Assembly (NCBI GenBank): GCA_963693285.1
Contig: OY848917.1
Coordinates: 23,504,245-23,568,244, forward strand
Direction of reading: 5' to 3'
Length of the DNA: 64,000 nucleotides
Origin: Xestospongia muta
Lineage: Eukaryota > Porifera > Demospongiae > Haplosclerida > Petrosiidae
The position numbers were made by a program, and so were the translations under genes. The stretch's first letter is position 1, and each line of letters starts with the position of its first letter. The notes under the pieces are model-generated. The model searched no databases. It worked only from the letters and a program-made list of their open reading frames with translations, and was not told the DNA's origin. Positions 1 to 11,067 of the stretch are shown here, in pieces.

Positions 1-1450
1 TGTTGCTTGAATACCTTTGATAAAAATGCTAGCTAGTTCGGCTGATGTTAATTAAGTTTGCAACGCCGATGATGCTATAGGAGCAGGTTCTCTGGTTGAG
101 CTGAGAAAGTGATGGGACAGCATTAGGGCCTACAGCTACTATCCAAATGCTATCAAGACTTTCCTGCTGATCATGGAAAATATCTTCAATAGTGCCTGTG
201 AATTGTTTGATTCTACTAGTGTTAATATTACTGTTGAAGGTGTTTATGTGTTGGGGTGTCCTGTTGAGTCTGAATATTTTGTCAATGAGCAGATTGAAGC
301 CTAGGTGAACAGTTGGTGTAAAGATGTCAGGATGTTAGCTGAAATTGCCAAGACACAACCTCAAGCTGTATATAGATCATTTGTTCACAGTGTGTTTGGG
401 AGGTAGACATACTTCTTCCGTACATGCCTGTTAGAAGAGAGTCAGCTTTCCAAGGTAGAAGATACACTTAGCAATAATTTTATATCATTGCTAACAATCA
501 GAGATTAGGTGAATGACTTAGACTGGGAATGGCTTGCCCTTCCTTCTTGTTATGGGGGGATGGGTCACACCTTCCCATTTACATTCTCTTAAACTCAGTT
601 CTCATCCTCACTTACGATAACTGAACCAATGTGGAGCTCCTGTTAAACATGAGTGACACTCTACCAACTGAAGTGATGGAGAGAATGTTGGAATTAAAGA
701 AGGAGTATTGGAGGTTTAGAGACTGTGATAACAAGAATTTGGCCGCATCTGTGCAATTGGTTTACTTCCTGATTGTTTGAGGCTTTTTGAAGCAGCAAAT
801 GAGAGAGGAGCTTCAGTATGGCTGTCCGCACTACCACTAAAAGAGCACAATTTTGACCTCCACAACGGGTCATTCCGGGATCCAATCTGTCTTCAGTAGG
901 CTTGTGACATCCTCAACTGTCAGTGTCCTGTGTATGTGGGAACTCTTTCACAGTTGATCACTCTCTTATTTGTCCTTATGGCGGGTTCCATACACTGAGA
1001 CACAATGACCTGTGGGATCCTATTGCTAATCTTTTGAAGGAGGTTTGTCCCAATGTCTGTCAACAGTCCCCTTTACAACCACTATCGGGAGAGTCACAGG
1101 ACTGCCTCTACTGATGATGGTGTCAGATTGGATGTTGCCGCAAAAGACTTCAAGGGATACCCTAGTCAGAGAGTCTACATTGACGTCAGACTTTTTAACC
1201 CTCTATCTCAACCTTACCAGGGCCATTCTCTTCAAGTGTGTTACAAGAGAAATGAGGAGGACAAGAAACGTAAATGTGACTAGCGAGTTAAAGAAATCAA
1301 AAACAGGAGTTATTCTCCTCTTATCTTTTCAATAACGGGAAGTATGAGACCCGTTGACACTCAATTTTTAAAAAGAGTATTTTCCTTTCTATCAGAGACC
1401 TTTCTCAAACCTTACAGTACACTTATGACTTTCATGAATTTTATACACTG
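1..1450 (+). pseudogene. Reverse-transcriptase element remnant (RT catalytic motif to C-terminal domain)
   Basis: The frame holding codons 62-73 reads N-A-D-D, the [YF]xDD-type reverse-transcriptase active site, followed by A-I-G-A-G-S-L and W-D-S-I-R, which I recognise from an RT family very common in sponges and cnidarians. Further on come a segment reading LPLKEHNFDLHNGSFRD (about 820-890), a C-x-C-G...H...C-P-x-G-G-F...R-H-N zinc-knuckle-like block (923-1010), and a block with GVRLDVAAKDF and VYIDVRLFNP (1115-1205). The frame is broken by stops (for example at the K-x-W-D position near 110, at about 301 and at 1279) and by a shift near 1100, where the 923-1114 frame passes to the 1053-1283 frame. 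The 5' part of the RT lies off the window. It cannot encode a working protein. Recognition is from family memory, not from a search. Confidence 0.5.
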
Positions 1451-1620
1451 TTGACTCTCATTCTCTCTTCTCTGTTCTACCATTCGTTGCCTAAGAGGAT
1501 CTTGCTCATTTGTGCCCCATTGAAACGCCAATCAATGACATAGACAGGGCGGTCTTGGATGGACATTTATAGTCTTTCTATGACTTTTAAATTAACGTCA
1601 CATAGTAGTTGATCAATTTA

Positions 1621-2236
1621 CATAAATTACAAATACAGTCCTACTATATTAATATACACAAAGAGCATATATAGGCATATTAGAGTCTAAGCTAAGGAAA
1701 CATGAATCATAATCTAAAATAAGTGCACTGTGTAGACATGTATGTATGTGACTAATTGAAGGTAGTTGTTGCACATGAACACCAGTCAGTAGACTGAATA
1801 TTAGCTCACATACGATACTTTAACAATAATGAACTGTATTCAATTAACCCTCTGAAAAGCCACTGCTATATTTAAGATTGCTGAATATGGAATCCACAAT
1901 TCTTCCTAATTACTCATTATAATTATAGTTTTGATATTTACAATGATTTTGAATTCCATATTATTCCACCTATATTAGCTGCGAATTAGTTGTGATATTG
2001 TTGTTACAGTCTGGTATGTGAACTAATTGTCAATCTACTCACATGTGTTAATGTTATTACCTTATGTATCACATACATGCCTGCAAAATATTACTAATTC
2101 TATGTTATGATTTATGTTTTCTTTAACCTTTATGGGCATAATATTTTTCAGCCATACAGCCATGAAATTGTGACTTAAAAATAAATGAATTTGTGTGTAA
2201 ATCAGCCAGGACAAACATATACATAAATGAGTACAG
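1621..2236. repeat. Dispersed duplicate, copy 1 (partner 11068-11840)
   Basis: The stretch starting with ACAAATACAGTCCTA and running through AAGTGCACTGTGTAGACATG and GCCACTGCTATATTTA is found again, same orientation, from about 11068. The match continues with small indels to about 2236/11840. Several percent divergence indicates an old segmental or transposon-mediated duplication. Confidence 0.5.
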
Positions 2237-2329
2237 GTCACGACTACCTAAACGTAATTTGATGTGTGCACATGAACATATGTCATTAGATTGTTCATAT
2301 GTATTATTTATACATCTCCAGGTATAGTA

Positions 2330-2452
2330 GTGAGTCTTAGATTTGGCACATTATCATGTCAACTACATCTACGTTGCTACTGTGGCACTAAAATTAACTA
2401 TATATCATGGCATATATGGTCTTAATTTCCAGCAGAGTGTAGGTAATGTGTA
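2330..2452. repeat. Dispersed duplicate (partner 13313-13443)
   Basis: Shares GTGGCACTAAAATTAACTAT and TTTCCAGCAGAGTGTAGG with 13313-13443 in the same order. It probably belongs to the same old duplication as 1621-2236, because the partner lies downstream of 11068-11840 as well. Confidence 0.5.
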
Positions 2453-2519
2453 CAAATGCTTCAATGAAAGATATTCCACAATAATTTTAATTACCAACAG
2501 CAAAAAACTATTTAAATTG

Positions 2520-2870
2520 GAGCCACCAGGCTTACACAGAAGTTTGATGCCTCCATAAAAAAAGTCGAAGAGCTTGGTATGGTCTTCTAGACGTTCTAAT
2601 ACATTTGTAGTGTTTGATACTCCTATGTCCATAAAAAAATGGTGAAGAGGCTGTTGTTAGGTTTTGAGTCTTGCTACTAATGGAGTCATGCTGTTCATCT
2701 TTCTTTTGAAGGTAAACTTCTCCTCTAATACTTCTTCTGTTTGAACTTCATCATGTCTTTCTCTCTCCTGTAGTTTTTCCTGCTCTTGCTCCACTAAATC
2801 AAACTCCTCCCATGGAAAGAAACGACAGTAGCAAGAAAGTAAATATTGCAACTCCTTGGCAAGTTTATTT
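2520..2870 (-). other. Two candidate coding exons, unknown product
   Basis: In reverse, 2657-2851 is open and strongly charged (a run rich in E, Q, K and R around FDLVEQEQEKLQERERHDE), as expected of a helical or coiled-coil protein. 2520-2632 in reverse reads LERLEDHTKLFDFFYGG. Base composition and residue use look more protein-like than neighbouring chance frames. I could not connect them by splice sites or find a start, so this may be a gene fragment in the duplicated mosaic. No family recognised. Confidence 0.5.
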
Positions 2871-3388
2871 TTGTATATAAATATGCTTGCTTATTATTTT
2901 TTTAGTAATGACAGTTTGTCATCTTAGTAGTATATGTAGTAAAACAACATTATAGAGATAGCCAGAGCAGCATTATAAGTAATCATCATCAAGGAATTGT
3001 GTTAGTGTTATAGTATATTAATTAAGGCATTGTGTGAATTCTTTAACTCTAGTTGGATGTCCTGTTTACTATACGGTCATACATCAAACACTTATTAGTA
3101 TTATTAGTATGTACATGTTCTATCAAAAGGTATAGATGATACTGACTAGGTTATATTAATTATTGATATTTGTATGTATATACCCAAAGAAAGAGCCAGA
3201 TGGAGGACAACATCCATACATATCATAAATTGGTGATCATCTACGATACATAATGAGACATTCATTACCAGTGATCAAAATAGATGATCAGGAGGAGAAA
3301 ATGTCTTTGTCCTTTTCATATTTTATTCAATAGTTTGTGTAGTTTGTACTTGTTATTATTGTATAACCTACAATGATATTATAGTATA

Positions 3389-3527
3389 ACGTCATGACAC
3401 GTGTAATATAGGAATGTTATTAGCCACATATTTCGACTACATGTTGCTATATATGGTGCACATGACATACAACATGTAGTTGAAATATGTGGTTAATAAC
3501 ATTTCTATATTACATGTGTCATGACGT
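3389..3527. repeat. Fold-back (MITE-like) element, 58-bp arms
   Basis: Arms 3389-3446 and 3470-3527 are reverse complements with only a few mismatches (both ends read ACGTCATGAC inward), separated by a 23-base loop. It lies about 250 bp downstream (3') of the minus-strand cysteine-rich gene. No coding capacity. Confidence 0.5.
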
Positions 3528-3539
3528 CAACATTAACTT

Positions 3540-4715
3540 CAATGAATTCAAAAATAAAATATATAAGTCTCTATAATATGTTCTGATCTCCAAATGAGTC
3601 AGTGCTTTTAATAGACAGTGTTTACATAACAATTATTAATTTTATAACTATCACAATAATACTAAAGAAAAAATCAAGTAAAGTGAACAATAAATTTTAG
3701 CTAAAAATATCAAACTGTTTACATTCCTACAAAACATTTATTCCTTTTCTGTATGATAGTTTTAAAGTTCACCATATTTATAAAATTGCCAAAAGTCCAG
3801 CTAAAATGAAGCACATAATGGCTGGAGCTACAATACTAGACCCAGAGATTGCTGATTCGCAAGGATCGATGACGGTAACGTTGCAGGAACTGACGTTTCC
3901 CAAATATGGTACTGTGCAGCATCCGGCATTGGCATTGAAGTCTGTAATGTATTGTATACACGTAGAGTTAGCACTAGAACAATCAATTCTTGCCGAGTTT
4001 ATTTTTGGACAGGCATCTACTAGTTCATTGATAAAGCGTATGCTGCTAGAGTAGCGACGTAGGTATATAACCTCGCAAAACTCGTCGCCTTGTTTTCCAC
4101 AAATCCCTCGCAGGACATAATTTATCAGGTAGTTCCTAAACTCATCCGAAATATTTAGACAGCGATAGTAATTTAAGATCGGATTAACACATTTAGCAAC
4201 ACAAACTTGGCTTATTGCGTTATTGAATGTTACCAAATGATCTTCATTAAGTGCACTAGCATTAGTCTTGATTAGATTTGTAACACCACTTGATAGTAGA
4301 GTAAGATTACACTCTGGTGGGGAGTTGTTCAATATTGCTCTGCATGACTGCTGGCGAACGTGCAGTATTTCTCTTTTAACACCGTGAACAATCCTCTCGT
4401 TAACCATATCAACTAGATTATAGGTAAAGATTCTTCCATTGACAAGTTGAAATAAAGAAAACACTGAAGTTAGGAGAAAGAATAGGCAAAGAGATTTTGC
4501 CATGGCGATTTGTCTGTAATGAAAATGCTCGACGTTTCGAATATTTATAGCATGGGTTCTACACGACTGGATGTGAAACATGACCGGATGCTAACATAAG
4601 CAATGGGCTATGACATCATTTCCTTTTGTTTATACGCGATTTACTGAGTAGACATGATTTGTAAAAGGTAAATTTATATTTGCTCCTAGTAATATAGCTG
4701 TAAATATACTTTCAT
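3540..4715 (-). repeat. Recent duplication unit, copy 1 (gene plus flanks; partner 7838-8995)
   Basis: Coding and upstream sequence up to about 4715 is almost base-identical to 8040-8990. The 3' flank 3540-3775 is clearly homologous to 7838-8040 but more diverged. Identity breaks near 4716/8985, where GTAAATATACTT meets TTAAATATATTT. Confidence 0.5.
3778..4503 (-). CDS. Secreted cysteine-rich, probably GPI-anchored protein, copy 1
   Basis: A single-exon frame of 241 residues starting at the ATG of MAKSLCLFF. I chose this start because a typical signal peptide follows directly (about 23 residues, ending near QLVNG); the frame upstream has no ATG-supported signal. The mature part has about 16 cysteines in patterns such as CVAKC, GICGKQ, ACP and GCC, and several N-x-S/T sites. 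The C-terminus is a hydrophobic segment (SIVAPAIMCFILAGLLAIL) after small residues, which fits a GPI-attachment signal or one membrane anchor. Function unknown. I believe this is a sponge-expanded family (recognition from memory). Near-identical to the copy at 8045-8785. The short upstream block containing ATATTTATAGCATGG is shared and may hold the core promoter. Confidence 0.5.
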   Translation of the reverse strand: MAKSLCLFFLLTSVFSLFQLVNGRIFTYNLVDMVNERIVHGVKREILHVRQQSCRAILNNSPPECNLTLLSSGVTNLIKTNASALNEDHLVTFNNAISQVCVAKCVNPILNYYRCLNISDEFRNYLINYVLRGICGKQGDEFCEVIYLRRYSSSIRFINELVDACPKINSARIDCSSANSTCIQYITDFNANAGCCTVPYLGNVSSCNVTVIDPCESAISGSSIVAPAIMCFILAGLLAIL

Positions 4716-5319
4716 TTTTAATATATTGCCATATGAAAATATAAATATATATAGTGATGTTTACTTCAATGCATTAGCTTTAATAAATGATTTACTTCCT
4801 AAAAATGAAAATGAACACATGGATGACAATTCAAAAAAAAATACTCTCTCGAATATAACATACTGATAATTTCTATATAAGTATACAGCAATGAAAATGT
4901 TCTCTAATTTTTTTTAAAATACACATGTAAATTTAAATACCTTAACTGTAGAATTGTTATAGAAAGCCTTAACAATGTAACTGGGACAATGACTATATAT
5001 TATATTTTTAAAAAATTGAGAATTTGACTAAGTCACTTTTTCTATGAAGTTAAAGTGATACATCCTTGTTGAGTGACATTAGTACTACTGTTATTAGTTG
5101 TTGCATAATTTTTACATTATAAAAATGTCTTTTGTTCAAATAGCAAATGTATATGTTAATTAACATATTTATATACAAACTCTAACAGTATATCTGAGCA
5201 CAAGCAATTAGTCAGCTTAAAAAGGACAATTTTAGCTAACTTCATAAAAAATTAAAGTGATTGTGTTACCTATCAGTTTGTCTTATTTTTAAGATTGAAG
5301 CAACCATGGATTGGATAGT
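4716..5319. other. AT-rich spacer, nothing recognised
   Basis: Very AT-rich, with no open frame worth reporting, no repeat structure I could define and no RNA gene recognised. Confidence 0.5.
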
Positions 5320-5745
5320 CATGCGTCCTTATATCACCACTATGACTTCAACTGTGGATAAATTCCATTGTGCCTACATGAATAAAGAAGCTTATTCTTA
5401 GCACAAAAAGTCTCAGAGACACTAAAGACTAAGATCTGGAATTTGGGCATGATAAAACGTTAGACGTGGTCTGACTTATGTACATCAAAGCACTTAAGCA
5501 TGAAGCTTTGAAACACTAAGCTTAACAACCCAAAGGTATGCTAGATGGTATAGACAATTCTGTTCATCTGATGTACTAATATAGATTGTCTGGGAATGAG
5601 ATTGCATTTACTACAGCTATCAATCCAATTATTAGTTGATGCCTTTTTTAACTACTGATTGATGTTTAAAGTTTATTAAGAAATTCCTTTTCATGTTGTG
5701 TGTCTATGAAATAGAAATAAATGGCCATAAGTTTGTTTAGATGAA
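5320..5745 (-). pseudogene. Decayed fragment of the lipid-transfer-protein gene at 56986-60371
   Basis: The plus-strand text CACAAAAAGTCTCAGAGA, TTAGCATGAAGCTTTGAAACAC-like and GTGTGTCTATGAAAT segments occur in the same order as in the large exon of the minus-strand gene at about 57565-58160. The fragment is shorter (about 425 against 595 bp), so internal pieces are lost, and the frame is broken by many stops. It corresponds to the region between the helical LPD_N domain and the C-terminal sheet. No other exon of that gene was seen nearby, so it is a partial duplication. Confidence 0.5.
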
Positions 5746-7837
5746 GATCATTACAAGAGCTTATATTTATGATGTTGAGAAAAAGCTGGAATCCACTTAA
5801 TGTGGTACATGTATGTATATGCAGAGTATAAACAAGTTGATTAATATAGTAGATTTTTTACATATGTGTTAAAATTCATTATATTACTATTACACTTAAA
5901 GTTTAGAATTTCACAACTAAACAAAAAACTTTCAACTGCGCATGCTTGGATATTATATATGGTGTACATGACAAAATTGCAAGAAGTGGTGGTCGTATAC
6001 ATGAAGATATAACCAACTATATTAAAGCTCCTCCTGTTAAAAGATGCCAAATAAAGTCAACATAAGTGAAGACAGAGGTTTTTGTACAGAAGGAAGTAAT
6101 ATCATAATCATATTGATCCCCACCCCTATATAAATTGCCACGTCGTAAACATATTTAACCCCTTTTACGATCAAATACAATTGTAGCAGGCTTTTGCAAC
6201 AATTTTTAATTTCGTCAATGAATTATCTTAAAAAAATTCAATATTGTTAAAAATCCAATATCATCTTACTACTTCCTTTAGTTCTTCCCTCCTTAATGAA
6301 TCTAAAGGATCTATGATTTGGATTGTTTCAAAATATCATATTGTTCAAGAAAAACGTAGTCTTTGTGAATAGGGTAAGTATACTTTGATATGGGGAGCCA
6401 TTTTTATCAAAAGTAAACAATTTATGGATATATAATGAAGTTTTGAGAGTTTATAAAATACGACAATAATAATAAAATAAATATAACAGAGAATTATATA
6501 AAAAACACACACTCTACAGATCTTTAAATATATCAACAGTTTATAAAATATTAAAATACACACAGGAAATACGTATAAATAATGTTAGAGATTCATTAAG
6601 ACACATGAATTTATAAGTGACCAAATATATTTTTTATTTTTTCAAAAAAAATAATGTTAGTAATCCACATATAACTGTAGTTAGCTTTAAATACACCAAA
6701 GGATATATGAATACTGCTAAGGATTTACAAATAGGGTTTGTAATTTATAAATAGTGCAGAACATTAAAAATTGCTATATGAATACAGTACTATTTTGTAA
6801 CTTTTACCAGAGGGTTAAGAATACTTAGAAGAACACTCTCTCAGCTATTCATTCTGTCACTCCTTTCCTCATTCATCCATCCAGCCATTGAGATCTTAAT
6901 GCCATTCATTGTCCATTCATCTAGGTTTCTAGTGATGTATCTATCCATCCAGCCACTTTATGTTTTAGCTTCATCAATTGTAACTCACTCATCACATGGT
7001 TATGTCATTATTATCTGTATAAATAATAAGTAGTAGCTAAGACTTAAAAAATACTAGTCTATAAGCACAATTTGTGTAATAATAGTCGCATTCTCTTTTT
7101 TGTATTACTAACTAAAGGTGTTATTTATATAATCTGTCTGATTTATTTAAGATCAAAAAGGGAGGAACTATGTTAATGAGATCAATGATGATCTAATGAA
7201 GAGAATATTGAGCTAGATAAATTCTTTCTACTGTAATTACTCACTAGCGTGTAATCAGGACAAGATGATTGATACAAACAAATCAACTTTGTAATCAGCC
7301 TAAAAAGAATTATTGCAAATACCATATTTGGAAACTTAAAACAGTATAAATATATAGTCAGCACTTGTGATCATGCACACAGTTATTCTGTATGTTTACA
7401 ACTACATTTATACATTAAACAGTTATACTAGATAGTTTATATTACTTGTAGATTTAATAGCAATATAGTTAATGCCAGTTAGTTCCAAGCTGTTTAGGAC
7501 CAAAAAGCTATATCTATTTCACATTGTTCTATTTATTTATGCAAATGTTAATACCAATTTAAATTTAAATGCATATCCTAATGGAATCTCATGTACTTGA
7601 ATAGAAAAGTTTAGGATTAGGATTAAATACATCACTAAACAATAAATTGCAGTCTTAGAAGCTAATATCTGGCATGTAGACCAGCTATCGTTAGGTGACA
7701 ATGGTAGTTTGCTTTTTACTTGTTCAGGTGGCCTGTTTACTGGCTTACTGTCATAAATGTAATTCGTAGTAACATAAAGTAAATGTAGATATGTATGCTA
7801 TATGTGGTGCAAATGACGTGCAAAATTAAGCAACATC
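5746..7837. other. AT-rich spacer with one diverged repeat block
   Basis: No supported gene. 7180-7400 in reverse is a diverged copy of a module that recurs at 15860-16110, 17700-18000 and 19400-19650 (shared reading around M-V-F-A-I-I-L-F and the texts TTTGGAAA and AATTCCTT). 6340-6600 is low-complexity AT-rich sequence. Confidence 0.5.
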
Positions 7838-8995
7838 GTTCAATTCAAAAATGAAATATGTAAGTCTCTATAATATGTTCAGATCTCTAATTTAGTCAGT
7901 ACTTTTAATGGACAATTTTTACATAGGAATTATTAATTTTATAACTATCACTATAATACTAAAGAAAACTCAAATAAAAACAACGTTACATTTTACCAAA
8001 AAAAACTGTTTGCATTCCTACAAAATATTTATTCACTTTGAGTTTTAAAGTTCACCACATGTAATAATAGCCAAAAGTCCAGCTAAAATGAAGCACATAA
8101 TGGCTGGAGCTACAATAACAGACCCAGATATAACTGACTCGCAAGGATCGATGACGGTAACGTTGCAGGAACTGACGTTTCCGATATATGGCACTGTGCA
8201 GCATCCGACATTGGCATTGAAGTCTGTAATGTATTGTATACACGTAGAGTTAGCACTAGAACAATCAATTCTTGCCGAGTTTATTTTTGGACAGGCATCT
8301 ACTAGTTCATTGATAAAGCGTATGTTGCTAGAGTAGCGACGTAGGTATATAACCTCGCAAAACTCGTCGCCTTGTTTTCCACAAATCCCTCGCAGGACAT
8401 AATTTATCAGGTAGTTCCTAAACTCATCCGAAATATTTAGACAGCGATAGTAATTTAAGATCGGATTAACACATTTAGCAACACAAACTTGGCTTATTGC
8501 GTTATTGAATGTTACCAAATGATCTTCATTAAGTGCACTAGCATTAGTCTTGATTAGATTTGTAACACCACTTGATAGTAGAGTAAGATTACACTCTGGT
8601 GGGGAGTTGTTCAATATTGCTCTGCATGACTGCTGGCGAACGTGCAGTATTTCTCTTTTAACACCGTGAACAATCCTCTCGTTAACCATATCAACTAGAT
8701 TATAGGTAAAGATTCTTCCATTGACAAGTTGAAATAAAGAAAACACTGAAGTTAGGAGAAAGAATAGGCAAAGAGATTTTGCCATGGCGATTTGTCTGTA
8801 ATGAAAATGCTCGACGTTTCGAATATTTATAGCATGGGTTCTACACGACTGGATGTGAAACATGACCGGATGCTAACATAAGCAATGGGCTATGACATCA
8901 TTTCCTTTTGTTTATACGCGATTTACTGAGTAGACATGATTTGTAAAAGGTAAATTTATATTTGCTCCTAGTAATATAGCTTTAAATATATTTTC
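7838..8995 (-). repeat. Recent duplication unit, copy 2 (partner 3540-4715)
   Basis: Same order and orientation as copy 1: 3' flank, gene, about 210 bp of upstream sequence. The near-identity of gene and upstream region points to a recent duplication or gene conversion. The two units are about 4.3 kb apart in direct orientation. Confidence 0.5.
8045..8785 (-). CDS. Secreted cysteine-rich, probably GPI-anchored protein, copy 2
   Basis: A single-exon frame of 246 residues from the same MAKSLCLFF start as copy 1. It differs from copy 1 by only a few substitutions (for example N-A-N-V-G-C-C for N-A-N-A-G-C-C, and S-V-I-V for S-S-I-V near the anchor). The stop is moved, so the tail ends ITCGEL after the hydrophobic segment. 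That short polar extension is unusual for a GPI signal and suggests either a membrane-anchored form or relaxed constraint. Cysteines, glycosylation sites and signal peptide are otherwise conserved. Function unknown. Confidence 0.5.
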   Translation of the reverse strand: MAKSLCLFFLLTSVFSLFQLVNGRIFTYNLVDMVNERIVHGVKREILHVRQQSCRAILNNSPPECNLTLLSSGVTNLIKTNASALNEDHLVTFNNAISQVCVAKCVNPILNYYRCLNISDEFRNYLINYVLRGICGKQGDEFCEVIYLRRYSSNIRFINELVDACPKINSARIDCSSANSTCIQYITDFNANVGCCTVPYIGNVSSCNVTVIDPCESVISGSVIVAPAIMCFILAGLLAIITCGEL

Positions 8996-9230
8996 TAACG
9001 TGTAATATAATGTTTGCTATGGCCATATATAAGCTTCCAACAGGTCTGCTTTAAATATAATGTGTTTTATACACTAATTTATGCCTAATGTGTATTGTGT
9101 TATTGGTGAAGAGGGTAGTTCAAATGGACTTAAAATATGTTATCATTTTCTAATATATCTAGATGTGTTAATGACGTTCTGATTTGTAGTACTATTGTAG
9201 GTCCAGTGTTTGCTGGAGAGAGATACTACT

Positions 9231-9392
9231 GTAGTGTTACTGCTATTAATGCTGATGGTTCTGAGGAAAGTCTCCAATACTACACCTACTGAAGGTAATA
9301 ACACCATATGTGTAGTGTTACTGCTATTAATGCTGATCGTACTGAGGAAAATCTCCAATATTACACCTACTGAAGGTAATAACACCATATAT
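9231..9392 (+). repeat. Two direct 81-bp repeats, FN3-like reading
   Basis: The units 9231-9311 and 9312-9392 are tandem and highly similar. The frame through the first reads YYCSVTAINADGSEE, which resembles the last strands of a fibronectin type III domain (motif xVTAINxDGS). A stop follows in each unit, so this is at most a fossil exon that duplicated; 81 bp is a multiple of three. Low confidence in the domain, high in the repeat. Confidence 0.5.
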
Positions 9393-10317
9393 GGTATATG
9401 GTAGTAATTGATAGTTAATGAAATTATGTTGTTCAATAAGTAGTTGTATGGTAGTCATTAGAACGTAATCTGTAAAATAAATAATAAATTTGTAAGTTAC
9501 ATGGTGGTTACTATACAACATGTCACACTTATAATTTAATCACTCACTACATAATTAGTTGTTATTATTAACCAACTAGTACAGTGGATGGTTAAATTGT
9601 AAGTATGACAACTATTATGCATTACAACCACACAAGTAAGTTACATACTATTATCAATATTATATATTACACAATAGGAATAACATCATTACACGAGCAC
9701 ATACCACTTTCTCATTTTTGTCAGGTGACACTTGAGGTTCATACTGTTCACCTGGTGACAATACTACATTCAAGCTAAATATATTTGTCATTAATATAAC
9801 TGATAAATATACTATACAAACTGAGAACTTATCTTTTATGAACTATACAGTAATACTAATAGTACATAGAAGTGAGATATGTTATACAAGTAAATATTTA
9901 CATAATGTTTTCTAAGAAATGAAGTAAACATTATAGGGATGGATCTTATCAGTAATACAACAAATGCAATCAAGATAGTAAGGATGGCAATTGCATAATT
10001 CTTACATAATAGCACAGCCACAGAGTGCAACAATATATTACCCATCACTATACATTTACTTCATTTTTTTGGAAAATATTTTTATTGATTTTTTGCCTCC
10101 TTATCAAGCATTTTGATAGTCAATAGCAAAAGCTGTAGCATGTTGGAAGACAATGAGATTACATATTTAACCAGATAAACAAAAATATTATTATTAATAG
10201 CTAATTAAATAAAGTTATAACAATAGTGTAGCTTGGAACTTGGAATTATTCCACATCCGTTCTTTTAACTAATATTAATTATTGATTAAAATGGCTTCCT
10301 AAAATATGGATGCTTCT

Positions 10318-10495
10318 TGGTGAACGTGACTGATGATTTAACAACCTGTCCTATGAGACATCATTATGTGTCATAGAGTTAATAATGTTAGTTCTGATTT
10401 AGCGTTTAGGTGATGTCATCAATATGATGACGTCACTAGTGTCATTTCGTTACATGATGTCATCATAGTCAAGTTGCACAAGAACCACCCAGATA
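10318..10495. repeat. Short fold-back element, copy 1
   Basis: Begins near CTTCTTGGTGAACGTGAC and ends near GTCAAGTTGCACAAGAACCA, which are imperfect reverse complements. The interior (CCTGTCCTATGA, GAGTTAATAATGTTAG) recurs in inverted orientation at 11886-12027. A MITE family is the simplest explanation. Confidence 0.5.
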
Positions 10496-10593
10496 TCTCT
10501 TCATAGAAAACTGCTGAAATCAGTAATTTTGTTTCTAAAGAGCTAAAAACGAGACCTACAAAAGGTCACACTTTGTAGTTGAGCTATTACCAC

Positions 10594-10612
10594 TGTGTGT
10601 GCGTGTGTGTGT
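10594..10612. repeat. GT microsatellite
   Basis: A short run of GT dinucleotides with one interruption (TGTGTGTGCGTGTGTG). Confidence 0.5.
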
Positions 10613-11067
10613 TCTACTAATTTTTAATACTACACAGAGTAGAGGTGAGGCTAGTCCAGTAAATCTTGGCTCAGCTTCTTATTTTTATCTGAGAGTAAAT
10701 GTCAATATTCATAGCTAGGTTTACATTTAACTACATAAACAGTCATTTCTATAGTATATAATGTAATTAGCAGTGTAAACAATTTCTGTTTTATTACCAT
10801 TATACTTATCAGTTATTTTACTATTATAGGATGCATTCTGATGAAAGAATACAAATTATTTAAATATAAATCAACCAATCAGTGATACACACACACATAG
10901 GCAAATAAATTTATACTGTGTAAAAATTATTCAGTTATTTTAGTATCAATTTGTAGCTTGCATCAGTAAATTATTATTAAATCTAGAAGTCATGTCAGTT
11001 AGTATGTTATACTATTACAAAGCAAAGAATTATACAGAGAATAATTCCCATAGTAATTCATCAATTA

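Larger units (their letters stand above)
1451..3388. other. AT-rich intergenic stretch built of dispersed duplicates
   Basis: No gene with a convincing splice or domain structure was found here apart from the two candidate exons at 2520-2870. Most of 1621-2450 is duplicated elsewhere in the window (listed separately). A short piece around 3181-3235 reads in reverse as the tail of the EMI-like exon found at 17358-17450. Confidence 0.5.

Noticed and set aside
3806..4054. Plus-strand frames opposite the cysteine-rich genes (also 8088-8336 and 21776-22012)
   Set aside because: Antisense shadows kept similar only because the sense genes are paralogous.
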